Below the pieces are notes generated by a model that worked only from the letters and a program-made list of their open reading frames with translations, searched no databases and was not told the origin of the DNA. DNA of 64,000 bases from Hymenolepis diminuta (lineage: Eukaryota > Platyhelminthes > Cestoda > Cyclophyllidea > Hymenolepididae): contig CAADRB010000059.1 in the NCBI GenBank assembly GCA_900708905.1, positions 1,408,665-1,472,664 on the forward strand. The letters run 5' to 3'. Position 1 is the stretch's first letter. The number at the start of each line of letters is the position of its first letter. Made by a program: the position numbers and the translations under genes. Shown piece after piece: positions 11,080-23,300 of this stretch.

Positions 11080-11880
11080 TATTAGATTTATTCCTGAGTG
11101 ACTAGAGGGAAATTGATGAAGAACTCTTCCTTTGAGTGCGACCAATATGACAGCTCTCCTATTGAGCATCAGGCAGGAGTTGACAATAGATAATGCCTTA
11201 CGATAGTGGGTGAGATCCAACAAGTTCACTTTTAATGATGGAGATGGTCATTTCGTTTTCACAAGTTTCATGGCTTTTCTGATGACTAGATCCTTGGCCA
11301 AAGCGGGCTTTATTTCCGCAGCCAAAATGTAGGATACACCCCTTTCCAGAGATATGCTGGCGATTACTGCTTCTTCCCTAGGCGTTTGTTGATTCGTAAT
11401 TAATCGTGATAATCCGTCAGCTTGTCCAGACTCAGTAGTCTTCCGATATTTGATTTCGAAATCACATTCTGTCAAAAGTAATGCCCAATGCCGACCACGA
11501 ATCGCTGAACATGTTGGAATAACTTTCTTGGATCTAAAAACTGATATCAAGGTTGTGTGGCCTGTCAAAATTGACGACTGCAGACAAGTGTAAGGAACTT
11601 CTTCACCGCGTAGACAATGGCAGGTGCTTCTTTCTCAATTTGCCTAGAGTTCTTTTCTGTTGATGTCAGCGAATAGGATGACGATCTACAGCTTATCTGA
11701 GCCATCTGGGAAAACATGTGAGCTCACTGCTCCTACACCGTGACTTGAAGCATTTGCGGCGATGATTATAGGTGATTCAAGATAATAATGAGTCAGAAGC
11801 ACATCTGAATACAGCGTGGATTTCAGCCTCTCAAACGCTCCTTGACAGTTAGTAGACAAGTGCTAAGGAGTGTTGTTCTG
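11080..11880 (-). pseudogene. Gypsy RNase H and integrase zinc-binding region, degenerate
   Basis: From 11880 to 11248 on the minus strand one can read an RNase H domain of Ty3/Gypsy type. It has a block resembling C-Q-x-A-F-E-R-L-K, an A-A-N-A-S-S-H-G-V-G-A-V block where the active site Asp is usual (here Asn), an E-K-E-A-P-A-I-V-Y-A-V-K-K-F block, and a clear EIKYRKTTESGQADGLSRLI end. From 11240 to 11080 the reading R-V-L-H-Q-F...H-S-G-I matches the H2C2 zinc-binding region before integrase. Frameshifts and stops separate the parts. Confidence 0.75.
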
Positions 11881-12189
11881 GAGGAGACTATTTAATCTCT
11901 GCAATAGTGTATTTCGCCGAATAGTCAGCACTGTGATGGGGCTTCTTGATTGAAACATTTTTATGCCTACTTTTCTTCCTGAATGGTTGCGTAATCCTTC
12001 CGAAATAGCCATGTTCATCGGCACATTGCTGGATCGCAATTATGTCATCCAGGACGCGATTCATTATTCGATACTCATCGTGATTTTGTTCAGTCAAATC
12101 AAAAATTCTAACAGGGATTATTCAAAATTGTCATTTTTTCGAGTAACATAATCAATGCATTCCTCACTAAGTCTTAGTCAATGCTGAGC

Positions 12190-12670
12190 ATTCGAAGCCT
12201 TATAAAATTCAGATGGTTATTTGCCGAACAGTTCGCAGAGGATGGAAGCTGCCTCCTGGAGTTTGAGATCATCCAGTTCCTTTGGACGAACGTACTTTTT
12301 TAGTTTCTAGTGTCCCGCGGTCTCTGATCGCCGATCGCCGAAGAAGAAGCCAACTATTTTCTCCTCACAGATGTCAGCCAGGCCTTTTCTGTACACGCCC
12401 TTGCATTTATCAGGGCGTTATTATAGCCAGAATAGCTTCGGGATTATGGCGAAATTCACTGATCTATAGAACAAGATTGTTAGAACACAAATTAGGGATG
12501 AAATTTTTCGATTATCCAGGATTCGGGTTTAGATGCTTCTTAAACCTTTTTATTTGTTTCAAGAAGCTTTCCTGTTTTAGTCGTTGCAGCATAATTTCTC
12601 TATGTTTCAGTAGTTTCATGAAAATTTCCTGCTGCTTTTCCACGATTGGCTCATCCGTTTCGGAGGACAT
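12190..12670 (-). pseudogene. Gypsy gag fragment, degenerate
   Basis: This begins at ATG 12670 (MSSETDEPIVEKQQ), 130 bases inside the right LTR, and continues for about 50 codons before a stop. Further down, near 12225-12285, the reading DDLKLQEAASILCELFGK resembles the start of the structural (capsid) domain in flatworm Gypsy gag proteins. It is broken by several stops. Confidence 0.55.
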
Positions 12671-12798
12671 TTACTGTATCTATTTTTAAAATAATAGGTT
12701 CTTTGTCAAAACAACTTCGCTAAATAATGTAGTTTCGGCTAAAATCCCAAGTATCCATTACAATAGCAGTAGAGGGAGAAGAGAGGACAAATTTAAGA

Positions 12799-12995
12799 TG
12801 TTAGAAAGTTTTAAAAGAAAATTGTGCCATGTTCAAGAATATTCATTAAGTTGGATAAACAACTTCCTTATTCAACGTTATTTTCAATGTAAAAGGAGGA
12901 AAATATATAATAAAATATTAATACCGTCCTGGAAGAAATGCTTAATAAACTGCATACTTTCATTTTTCCTTGACTATTTTATTGCCAAACCCACG
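12799..12995 (-). repeat. LTR of the Gypsy element (5' LTR by element orientation)
   Basis: This starts TGTTAGAAAG and shares AAAATTGTGCCATGT and TTTCATTTTTCCTTGAC with the 9929 copy, with an insertion between them. The divergence of the two LTRs shows the insertion is old. The outer limit is approximate. Confidence 0.6.
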
Positions 12996-13306
12996 ATGTG
13001 ATTGATTTTTAATAGACAAAATTTGACCTCAGCCAAAGTAGCTTGTAAATAGTTAAATAATTTTCATCGATGATCTAGACTTGGTGTATTTATATTCGTC
13101 ACACATAATAAGTAATAGCCCTTCTTATTCACCTTCATATAATTATAGGGCATAGTGAAATCGAATTTCTACTTACAAACTCATTAAATTGTATACTTTT
13201 GTAGCAATTTGCGGGATGTCAGATTCCACTTTTAAAATTTAATGAAGAGAAATGGAGAATTCTATGATCTTATTGAACAGAAATATTTATTTCAATAAAT
13301 TCTCAA

Positions 13307-13850
13307 TTAAAAATGGTTTCCTATTATTTTTATTGCTGTTGTTATCCTCAATTGTTTTTTAGTGTGTGTTTTCCCGATTTGTAAAGGTATTGGAGTCGGA
13401 GGAAGGCTATTGGGTTGATCGACAGTCGAACGAACTGATAAAACGCTGGTATATCCAGACGCTTCTTTAGCGATTTTCAGTGCTTGAAATTGAGGAAAAA
13501 GGCCCTTTAATTCGCTTTGGATGAATGTTGACAGGATACTGAGATAGTTCTCATTAATTTTATGGTTTCGCTGTTTCAGACCTCGCATCTGGTGTTGAAG
13601 TAATGAGTTTTCAAGTTGCAGTTGGTAAATATTTTCTAACAATGTTATTATTTGACACTTCAGAAAAAAACACCTCCTTGTTATATTGATTCATCAACTC
13701 TTGGTAAAATTCAGCCACGAAACTTGAAATGGAAGAAAGAAAAGATGAAAAGCACTCTAATGGTGCTCTGGCGCGCTCGGAAAAGTTGGATTGCCATTTT
13801 TTTGGTCAACTTAGATCTAATAGCTCGTAATCGTTATTAAAATTCATCAT
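13307..13850 (-). pseudogene. Broken coiled-coil protein gene (one stop, one frameshift)
   Basis: On the minus strand an ATG at 13850 opens a reading that continues through a single in-frame TGA at codon 15 (13806-13808). It then runs on as a plausible protein (SERARAPLECFSSF..., then FVAEFYQELMNQYNKE). Near 13665-13675, at a T7 homopolymer, the coding frame shifts by one and resumes as LLENIYQLQLENSLLQHQM. It then runs 100 more codons, with a heptad-like coiled-coil half and a Pro/Ser-rich tail, to a TAA at 13307. With six T instead of seven the two halves join. Alternatively, a 16-base stretch GTG...AAG could be read as an impossibly short intron. Either this is a recent pseudogene or the assembly carries base errors. 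I do not recognise the family. Confidence 0.5.
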
Positions 13851-16800
13851 CTGAAAAAAAACATATGGAAAAAAAGCAATTTGAACTAAAGAAAGCATAA
13901 AATGTAAAATCATATATGAAAACCTCCAAAGAGACTCAAAGTTAGATATATGAATTTTGTGCGCGTTTCATACCAAATTATACCACCTTGCCCCATCATA
14001 AGGCAAAGATAGAATGTGGACTCGTTTCTCGTAGGTTAATAGGTCAAAACTGAAATGTGCGCGTAAGCATGCAAACCAATTAGCACACGATATAATTAAC
14101 CCATCATGACTAGTTTCCCGCTTAGGAACTGTGAATAACCAATTTTGGGCTGAAGAGAAACTTATTACCATTTAATAACAATTTTATTGAAAAATTAATG
14201 AACCTTTAGTCTTTTTAATTTATGAATAATTTTGATTTTGACTCAAATATTAATTTGTGAGTATATCATCAATTGGGAACGGTTAGGGGAAATAATCAAA
14301 CACAGGAAATAATTGTCGCAAGCATCATATTATGAGCTCAATATATGAATATTCTTGGACCAAACGTAATTGTCACTTACATTACTAGGAGTTTTATTAT
14401 AAAAGAAATGGTAATAAATTATAAATATAAGTAAAAGGTAAGCTGATTCAAATTAAAATTTGCATTTATTTTATTTGATCTAAATTAAAATAAGATAAGT
14501 CTATGATAGTCTATAAAATAAAGGATTTAGAAATCGAGATATTATACTAAAATGTGGAAAAAGCAAAATGTCGCTGTCTTTAGCTTCTTAAATTCGATGA
14601 TATTCGGGAAGTTTCTGGAAACGAATCTAAAAAATCGTTTAAAATGAGAGGATCTTGATGCTTGTTTTCATACATCAATATTTGTCTAAACTAGCATTTC
14701 TGTTAGCTGCAACCAATACGCAGGTGATTTGAGTGGTTTAAATTATCGCTTTTATTCATTTCCACTTTCTTTAAACCATAAGTATCAATACGCAATATAA
14801 ATATGTATTTTCCCCCGGGTTTATACAAACTGAAATGTGATTAAACAAATTTATCCTAAATATACTATTATCAAGAAAACAGTTGTCCACTTTTATTTAT
14901 ATTAGCGGCTAATTATATATCCAAGTTGTTTTGAAGTTATTTGAAAAGGTCTAGAGCATTTACTGAAATAGCTATCTATTGACTAAAAGATTAGAATAAT
15001 TTAACAACTCATTTTTGGATACTTTTAAAGGCAGTGCTTTTGAAACTCTATATATGGGAATTTAATTAATAATGTTGTTTTAACCCAAAAGGACCTTTAC
15101 TTGAAGGGTCAAAATTAACGGCAATTAGTATTCTGAGTTGAATTGTGATGAACGACACCCACCCTTTGAACGACATGTCGAGATATAGCTAATCAGCTGC
15201 CTGTCTAATTAAAATGATGTCCGCGGGTTTTGTTCCCCTTTAATTAGGTTGAAATCGTCGTTTTATGAATGCATCGCAGTTTTTGATATTATTGCAACAT
15301 CTAATCCATTTACACCAGAAACAAACATTAAAAAATTGTCTGAAGACATTTTTAAGCTAAGGGAAATACTGCCTCTATCATCATTATTTGTGATTAATTA
15401 GGATTTTAGTTGGAAAATGTGCTTAGAAGCACCTAGGTATAACATATAGTGAATTAAAGCACAGGCTAAAAGTGAAAAGTTCAATATTTTCCCAATACAT
15501 CCCTGCTACACTGAATTATCAATCTTTTTTTCCTGAACAGGTAACTAGAATTTTTATCTGGTAGGCATTACAAATTTTGATCAAACATTGATCCAATGCA
15601 ATCTGAATAATTCATGCCTATAATCTCAGTTGAAAAGCACCCATTGAGCAGGAGTTTGAGTTGAGTTTGGCACTTAGGTACACAAATGTTAAACCTAATT
15701 TTGTAGAAATGACTCTTAACCGTAATATTCGTAAAGAACATAAGTCGTGTCCTTTGATTTGACCTTTAAGTAATTGCAGATAATGATAATATGTAATTAT
15801 CCCATCAAGACTGTCACATTATTCAAAAGCTGAGCATTTGACTCAGCAATTATATCTGTCTAGTACAGTACATTAAATTACATCAACTAGTGAAATCAAT
15901 AAGTGTTTAGTCAAACCGATCCCATTGCAAAAATAAGACCCTCTCTAAACAATGTGCAATTACACTCTGGCAATGGTAAATAATGAAAATCGATCTTAAT
16001 GTAATTTTAAATCATTTAAACTCTTGTAAAATTTGAAGAGGGAATGAAGGCCTCATAAGTAGTAAAATTTGGTGGAGTTGAGTAGAAGCTAGATAATGTA
16101 TCCAAGATTTCAAAAGAGATTCCCTTCATTTAAATTCTTCAGCCATCATGCAATTCGCTTATTACCTAATGAATATAATTTATCAGGCAACTCCTAATGA
16201 TTCCAAATTTGACTTTCGTGGAATTTACACTTTGTGATCTTGATCCATTTTTAATGGACAAATTTTAAGGTATTTTATGTCTTTAATGGTAAGCAGCCGG
16301 TAGATAATAGGTAGGAAATTTTTCGCTATCATTATTAATCTATTTTATTAATTTATTTACTGAATTTCTATTCGAAAACTTTATTTAATTTAAGGAATTA
16401 TTTAAATATCGATTAAAATAATTAATGACTGCATATTGACAAACATCACCGAAAATTATGGTACCAATATTAGAGATCGTTGTGGAACTATTTCCCTAAT
16501 ACAGCCTTCTCAACGTAGTTTTTGGGATCTGATAACAACAGAATTAATTAAAACTGCAAGGTAGCTAACCTTTAATCGTGCTTGTTCAGAGAATTTCAAT
16601 GCTTAATTCTTAGCTCGGTATACAATGGCTTTAGCTTCATTAACTGGATAATATGAACTTTTGCAAAAATTTATTAGTTTATCATAGTTAATGTTGAAGG
16701 CCTCATTTCTTTAAAATGACTTTCGAATTCGATACTATTATTTTCACATAATTATCAACAGGCATGTGAGGTACTATTTTAATAAAGGAAACAGGTGACT

Positions 16801-18734
16801 AATGCATAGAAGCAAAGGTACACAAGTTTTATTCATATCAGCACATTAGTAAACCAACCGAATTCCATCAAATTACCTATCATACAGATGAAATAATTAG
16901 ATATATTTTATTCACTACAAGAATTAATCATATCGCTTATAAATAAGGAAAAATCTTGATGAATTTAAAAACGCATTTTGCATTCTTCAAATAATTTATG
17001 CAAGTCAGTTCAGCAGAACTCTCATACGATCTGGAATCAAAATAAATTTAGTAAGAGATCTGATTCAGTAGACTTCGAGTAATTATTGGAAAGGGCCTAA
17101 TTTTAGTCCACTAATACATATTATTGTTTAGTATAAATCAACTGCCAAACAACCTCATAAATTTGCGACTACCAAGTCATTTAGAAACGTAGATATAAAA
17201 TCAAGAAAATCGGACAATGAATAATTTAAATATTTATATTTCATACTTTATATTTACCACTTAGCCACGTTCATTCCAGGGGAATTCGTGCAAGGATAAT
17301 AAAATTCAAGGCTGATAACTGTAGGCAAATGCCAAACGAAATAAACGCTTTGTTTTAGGATCATAGGCATGACAGCGTTCAAAAGATGATACGAGTTACG
17401 AGTGCTCAATTTCCGACTGCTTTAAGTCTTATAAAAGACAGGCACAGGCAAAACGAAATTTTTAATACAAAATTCAATAAGAACATCTTTAAAGCTGCTT
17501 TTGAAAACGCAGTAATACGTACCTACCTGTATCCATTTGAGCATACAACTGAAGAGGTAAAACGTCCATATTTCATACACCAAAGTCTCCAACTCTTTTA
17601 ATGGGTTATAATCTTTTATCTCTGCATCTGCTTTTCCGAATGGTATAGAGTATAATGACTTTTTAAATAACCAAACAACCTATAGTTAATGTATTAAAGC
17701 ACTGTTTAAGTTTAATTTTTCATAAGGCTATCAATTCAGGAGTCACGGGGTCAATGTCCACCGGTGCACACCCGTTTGTGTGAGTGACCAAGCACTTGGG
17801 TTAATTCAAATCAAAATTAATTGTGAAAGAATGTGAGATTCTTGTAAGAACGACTTAAGGATAGTTCCTTCTACCCGAGAGTAGAGCTGTAAAACCCCTC
17901 GTGATGGATATGAAACTTTTTAAGAAATACATGTTTTAATACTTTTTAAATGTAAGTTACCATAACCTTATTTATAGATGTTTGATAAAAGTAAGTGATT
18001 TCTATCCGAGAAAATTAATTTAACAATTTTTTGTTAAATAATTATAATAGTACTCTTATGAACACTGCCTCTGGGCTTAAACTGTCTTTGTTAGTCTTTC
18101 CTCTAATGTTTATAATTGTAGAAATTACTCTTGAGTCAGAGTGGCATAAGCAACCATTTAATTAAATCATCTTATCAGGAGGCTCTAAACTTACTCAGAA
18201 ACCAGGAGATTCATAAAATTTTGGGTAGGGAACATTTAGATATTATAAAGTGAAATATACCTCTTATGAGAAAGTACCTCCGATTTTAAATACGGTAAAA
18301 TACTTCAAATTCCGACTTCATAATATTTAATAATATTCAATTCAATTTTCATCCCTTTCTGGGCTATTTCACTAAATTGTGTGTCCAGATGCTATTTAAT
18401 GAATAAAATAGTTTTTAGTGAACTTTGAAGTATGGGATGTCTGACTCCTACGTGTAATATCATTTGACTTTTACTATATTTAATATCCAATATGAGCACA
18501 ACAATGTCATAAGGATATTCGGTTGGCATATAGATCATATAAGAGCTAGGAGCTTTATTTTTGTCAAGGTGGAATTACTAGTTTAATTTTAGAAATATAT
18601 ATATTAAGGTGTTTTTCCTTAATAAAATAACCATTTCTGTCAATTGTATTTTTGTGTCGTTTGTATATTTCGTTGTACTTAATGGACTTTTGAAGTTCTC
18701 TCATCTCTAATAATCTTGGACCTAGGATATTGGG
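13851..18734. other. Gene desert, 4.9 kb
   Basis: This is AT-rich DNA with stops in every frame. I see no exon with convincing splice sites, no transposase and no RNA gene. The reading at 17386-17601 (71 codons) has no recognisable motif and no clear splice context. The only structured item is the dispersed repeat near 16970-17095. Confidence 0.5.
16970..17095 (+). repeat. Dispersed repeat, copy 2 (partner at 9560-9690)
   Basis: Words shared in order with the 9560 copy include TTTGCATTCTTC / TTGCATTTTTCC, AATTTATGCAA / AATTTGCGTAA and CAGTTCAGCAGAACTCT / CAGTTCAGCAAAACTCT. Both copies are too diverged to assign to a class. Confidence 0.4.
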
Positions 18735-19124
18735 CTGTGTTGATTTGTGGGGTTCACAACGCTAACAAGGCTGATTGAATCACGTGCCCTAGAACTCACC
18801 ACGGAAAGCGCGGCATGTAAGCGGTAGCGTTGAGAACAGGTGCGGCGTGTGTACAGAAACCTCCTCAACCAATCATCAATCAAGATCCCTGCAGCCTAGA
18901 GTGGTTTTGTATTTAATGACCAAGCTTTTGACACAACAAAAAAGCAACAAAGTGGTCAGTAAACCCTCTCCAATCGGCACCTTTCTGGTTCTTACCACGT
19001 TGGGCATAGCTTAGTTAATTTGGGAGTGAACTGATAATAGAGGACTCTGCTATAAGCTATTCGGACTGCTTAGGAGGATTACTTAGGTGTGGCAAAAAGA
19101 CTCATTGGTGTAGCGTCCGCTACA
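18735..19124 (+). mobile_element. Solo LTR, copy 1
   Basis: This copy is similar in inverse orientation to 46171-46570. The shared order of words is CAATCA...ATCCCTGCA, ACCAAGCT, TAAACCCTCT.C, CACCTTTCT.GTTC, ATAGAGGACTCTGCTA, GACTGCTTAGGAGGATTAC and ATTGGTGTAGC, ending at GCTACA. The similarity stops exactly after CTACA, as expected of an LTR 3' end. The last 16 bases, TGTAGCGTCCGCTACA (19109-19124), form a perfect 7-bp hairpin. The second copy carries a TATA box and AATAAA in the positions expected of U3 and R. No internal retroelement sequence adjoins, so this is a solo LTR. The 5' limit is approximate. Confidence 0.6.
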
Positions 19125-20833
19125 GATTGTAAAAATCTTCACATATGAACCGAGATTAACTTTTTATTACCATTTACCAATATATAAATAAAAAATGACG
19201 CGAATATTTTGCACCATATTGTCGCTTTCTACATAAATCTACTATTTTGGTTACATTATCAAATAATTTCCGAGTGCTCGATTTCATTGTTCAGGTCTTA
19301 AAAAAAACAAAAATGGTTGAAACGCCACTCATAAAAACACCTTTCTTAGTATTGGCATCAGAAGATATTTTGAAAAATCAGCAGTTTATATTCTTGTGGG
19401 GAGGGAAGAAAAGAAGTAAAAAGCCAAATCTTCATAATCTTTCCCAAAAATATTTTCTCTCACCTCTATTTACGCACAAGCTTAGCATAACACGTTCTAT
19501 CTTTATAATTAAACGGATAAATGTATTCAGTCAAAATGCAATCAGCTCAAGCAAATTATAAGGCGTAAAAAGAATAAATCCAGAATACTACAAGAGTTTT
19601 CAAGATCTGATGTCAAACTTCCATTTATCATGCTCTTCGTTAAGTATAGTTGATAAAAGTATGTCAAATAACACTTTAAGGACTGTAAGGGGAGGAGATA
19701 TTACAGAGGAAAAGACTTCTTGTTGAGAACTAATATCAAATACTCCATCACTTGAGAGACTTCGGCATAAAGTGGACAAGTAAACATTGGATTAATAGCA
19801 ATAAAGTTCATCGGCATCGGAAGTTCTTCATAACTTTGGAGCGTGTAAATTTCTATTTTACGCGTACAGCAACAACGATAAACCAATGCAAAGAACGTGC
19901 TCAAGGTGAGAATCTTTGTCCGAGTGGAATATACCGTAAGTTCTGAGAGTTATGTGCTACCACAATCGCATGTTGAATAAAATCTAATTTTATTTTCTTA
20001 TACATAACATACTTCATCCTCGTATTTATGACGATTATATTCAGTCTCTGAGTATACTTTGGTAGAATAAGTAGGATATGGGCATTACGTCTTCTCAGAT
20101 GTGTTCCATGAAAGCATACATTTTAATCACTCCAAGTTGGATAGTAATTGGGTTGTGAAAAGCAACACACCCAAGTTTGATTTTTGTTTTAAAGTGGTTT
20201 GTTGTTAGATCGACAAATTTCCACTTAAGACTTCCCATACGAGTAACTATAAAGATATATGCACGTTTTAATCACTTTTGCACAAATTTATTCTTTACGA
20301 TCTGTCGTTTAACGCTGGAAGCATGGGATGTTGACGAAAGGCACAATGCAATAGTCAATTATCCTCTTAAATGAGCAACATTCTCAATTAGTACATAGTC
20401 AAGAAACTTCAACATTGAATCCTAGTATTATAACAATATTTTTAAATGCAGTTAAAATATTGAGATACAGAACAGATTGTTTTGATGAAAATTAACATTT
20501 TTTTCTCAGTGAAAATTCTAGAAGAAGATAAAAATAATTACATTTAAATATGTGTATATAAGTCATTCTTTTTTACTCTTTATTAAATATATTTTAAGAA
20601 AATTAGAAAAAATTTATAATTTCTAATTAAATAACGCGGTTATTTTATTGACTAATTGATGATGGTTCGTGCAAAAAAATACTTAAAATGATCTTAGATC
20701 ATGTTTTAATGTCAAATTAACCACAAACTTATCGTTTTTTTATTTATCGATAATTTGTTTTATTCATTTAGTCTATCTGTAATAAGCTTTACCCGCTCTC
20801 TCATAAGTTCTCTCTCTCTTGTGTCGCGTGGGG
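19125..20833. other. Intergenic, upstream of the lipoyl-domain gene
   Basis: No gene is recognised. An open reading at 19247-19561 and others near 19750-20370 are AT-biased, lack convincing splice sites and resemble nothing I know. The last 60 bases before the next start codon are rich in CT dinucleotides (about 20795-20820) and form the likely 5' UTR/core promoter. No TATA box is obvious. Confidence 0.45.
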
Positions 20834-21326
20834 ATGCTCGTCGGCTCATTTCGTTTGATCACCGTCGCTCCTAAGATTTTCTCCTCTCTTCTACACACAG
20901 ATGTTCGTGTGTTGTGTAAGTTATCTCTTCAATTAACTATCGAAACTTTTTCCAGGTCCTATTGTTATCAAGATGCCCAGCTTCTCTCCTACTATGCATG
21001 AGGGTGAAATTACCAAATGGTACAAAAAAGAAGGTGAAGAGATATGTGGTGGTGATCTCCTTTGTCAAGTCAAGACAGACAAGGCTGAAGTTGATATGGA
21101 CACCGAGGAAGAGGGTATTTTGGCTAAAATTATTGTATGTTTCACTTGACTGTTTAAAATATTACTTTGTGTGAAGCCAATAATCATAACGGAAGGTTGT
21201 GTAATATAGAAAGCTGAGCACTCCTCGAACAAAGTAAACTCCCCTATTGGCCTTATTGCCACTGAAGATGAAGACTGGCAGGAAATCAACAAGCATTGGG
21301 AAAACCATGTACCAAAGAGTGACTAA
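20834..21326 (+). CDS. PDHX-like: Lipoyl-domain-only mitochondrial protein, PDHX (E3BP) type
   Basis: The three exons are 20834-20915, 20956-21134 and 21210-21326. They are separated by introns of 40 (GTAAGT..TTCCAG) and 75 bases (GTATGT..ATATAG), and the frame is kept to give 125 residues. Residues 1-27 lack acidic residues until late and carry Arg/Lys and hydrophobics, which suggests a mitochondrial presequence. Residues 29-110 are a complete lipoyl domain: [16 protein letters not shown], then [15 protein letters not shown] with the lipoyl-acceptor Lys70, then EEGILAKI and [14 protein letters not shown]. The GILAKI and EDW words fit the E3-binding protein of pyruvate dehydrogenase better than E2. 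A TAA follows 15 residues after the domain. The E1/E3-binding and acyltransferase-like domains found in full PDHX (about 500 residues) are therefore absent, and no exon for them was seen downstream. It could act as a free lipoyl carrier or be a divergent short paralogue. Confidence 0.9.
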
Positions 21327-22470
21327 ACCTTGTGCAAATATATTTTAGTATAGTTGCCTATTCGGTTCTTTTTCTTTTGTGCCAGCGGTTTGGATTAGTT
21401 CCTAATACTAATCGTTATTTTTATTTGGCATCTTTAAAACTTCTTCCTCTCTGAAGTTATTTCTAGAATATTAATCGGTGCTTTTACGGTGCAGTAAATG
21501 CCTGAGAGGTATGCTTCCTCTTATGAATTCGGTGATTTTGTTCAGATGACTACTAAAATTCACTTTAGTTGAAAAGTTCTCGTGAACTGCAGGCAAATCT
21601 TTCGAGGTCAGAGCTGAGTCAATGTAATTTTGGTCACAAATAGCATTTTAAGGAGTTTCACGAAAGAGGACGATTAGCTTCATGTCCTTTATTCGTGTAA
21701 TGATGCCGGTTATCTGTTTTAATGCATAAGCATTCCTATAAAAATCCCTAATGCATTCAATTCTACCTCGTGAAAACTGAACTCTTTTAGTAATTTTTCA
21801 GAGAGGTACAAAATTTGATGTTATTAGTACTATAATCAGAGCAAGACTGAAAGTTATAACATTGCATAATGGTAATGCACCAGAAAACAGTAAAGTCTAA
21901 CGAGTGATAAAGGATGGGGATTGAACATTTGGATATCTAAAGAGTCTTACTTCATTTGACTATTGGATAACTAATATTGGTCAGAAGGTTTATGTTAGAG
22001 GTAGAGTTAAGTGTTATGAATGGCTGTTCAATTAAATCAGAAATCGAAGAATCAAATCATGAAAAATGAATAATGCGCCTTCTGAAAAGAAAACAACTAA
22101 ATTCTTCTAGGATTTATATAAAGTAAAACTCTTGACGTCCTGATTTCATAATAAACACTCACTCAATCCTTTTGACGTTACAATATCTAAGAGTCCGTTA
22201 AAAAGAAAGAAAAAGACCTGTTGCACAGTCAACAATTTTCTTATTAAGAAATTAATTAGCTTAAATTGAATAAGATATTTGGTGGATGACCGGCTAAATG
22301 GTTAATTACAGTGAGAGCAATTATAGCGATAAGCGCTACAGTGGTGGTAATATGTACTCACTTGTGAGCTCAAAAGTCCCAATAATCGATAATCTAGCGT
22401 ACGGGAATATAACTTGAAGTTCGCTTGAGTGCACTGCAAAATATTCAATTTTTTATCCCAAACATGCTAA

Positions 22471-22494
22471 CTCCCCCCTCCCCCACATCCCCCC
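22471..22494 (-). other. C-rich tract, potential G-quadruplex on the minus strand
   Basis: The plus strand carries C6, C5 and C6 runs separated by T and ACAT within 24 bases. The minus strand thus has three long G runs. This stands out sharply in AT-rich DNA. Four separate G3 runs are not present without splitting a run, so folding is uncertain. Confidence 0.4.
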
Positions 22495-23074
22495 TAATAT
22501 TCTACAGGATTCAGTTGGCGTGCATACCAGAAACCTTTAGAAGTTTCTTGTATTGCTGTGGATAATATTGAAATCTCAGACTCCCTTTGAAGCCGTAACT
22601 CTATGAATTTCCTTTTACGCAAATATCTATGCGACTTTCGATTAAATATCATTACAATACACCGAATAAACTAATAACCCAATCTGTCCCCTCATTTTAT
22701 ACTGTAAATCTAAAAAAGCCTTAATTGTTGGTTGCGATCTCATTAAATTTCTTGGTTCTGACTGAATTTGTCCAAAAGGATGCTATGCATCTTTGTTAAT
22801 GAAGTTGTATGCACTGGCTTCAGTTTGAACGCACTTGACGGTGGGTTTATCGTAAGATGTAAGAGTAGGGCAATGAACTTTAATATTTGGCATCGTAAAA
22901 ATATCACCCTCTAGCACTAATGGAGTTTAAAAAACTACATAAACATTTTTTGTAAAGTAAGACTCTTCCATATTGTAGTAATACTAGCAATTTCAACTTC
23001 TCTGCTGTGATATATTTGCCTACCAGTGATTGCTAGGCTGCTTTTGATTCGGATACAGGAATGCAAATTTCCTC

Positions 23075-23300
23075 AAATTATTGAGGATTGAAGGTCAAAA
23101 CATTGTCATAGTGGAAGAATTTTTAGATCTAAATAACTCGAAAAATGTCAAGAGTGATGTACACCCATGTATTGGTAAGGCTGCAGGACGATTTAGAGCA
23201 AACCTCTGGAAATCAATAATCGCGAGACAAAGCAACGATGTTGAAGTTTCGAGCTTTGTCGGCATCCTTTCAGTCATGAATTGGAAAAAGTTATGATATG
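23075..23300 (+). mobile_element. Non-LTR retrotransposon (LINE) relic
   Basis: The reading at 23081-23296 contains IEGQNIVIVEEFLDL followed by VHPCIGKAAGRFRANLW. This resembles the block just after the catalytic part of LINE reverse transcriptases (usually ..V..F.YLGS...., then ..RI.KA..AF..L...W). The usual YLGS word is degraded (LDLNN) and the frame soon stops, so it is dead. Identification rests on this one block. Confidence 0.45.

Larger units (their letters stand above)
9929..12995 (-). mobile_element. Decayed Ty3/Gypsy LTR retrotransposon
   Basis: This is an old, heavily mutated element read on the minus strand, in the order gag (right), reverse transcriptase/RNase H, integrase (left). 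It is bracketed by two diverged direct repeats that both begin TGTT on the plus strand (9929 and 12799) and share the core AAAATTGTGCCATGT. Recognisable parts are the gag start at 12670, an RNase H region at 11248-11880, the integrase zinc-binding region near 11080-11240 and the integrase core at 10445-10845. All are interrupted by stops and frameshifts, and the protease/RT part is largely missing. At about 3.1 kb it is shorter than a full Gypsy element (roughly 5-6 kb), so it is internally deleted as well as mutated and cannot move by itself. Confidence 0.85.

Noticed and set aside
18735..19124. Helitron 3' end, because of the terminal hairpin
   Set aside because: No CTRR terminus follows the hairpin. 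The partner copy shows TATA and AATAAA in LTR-like spacing, which favours a solo LTR.
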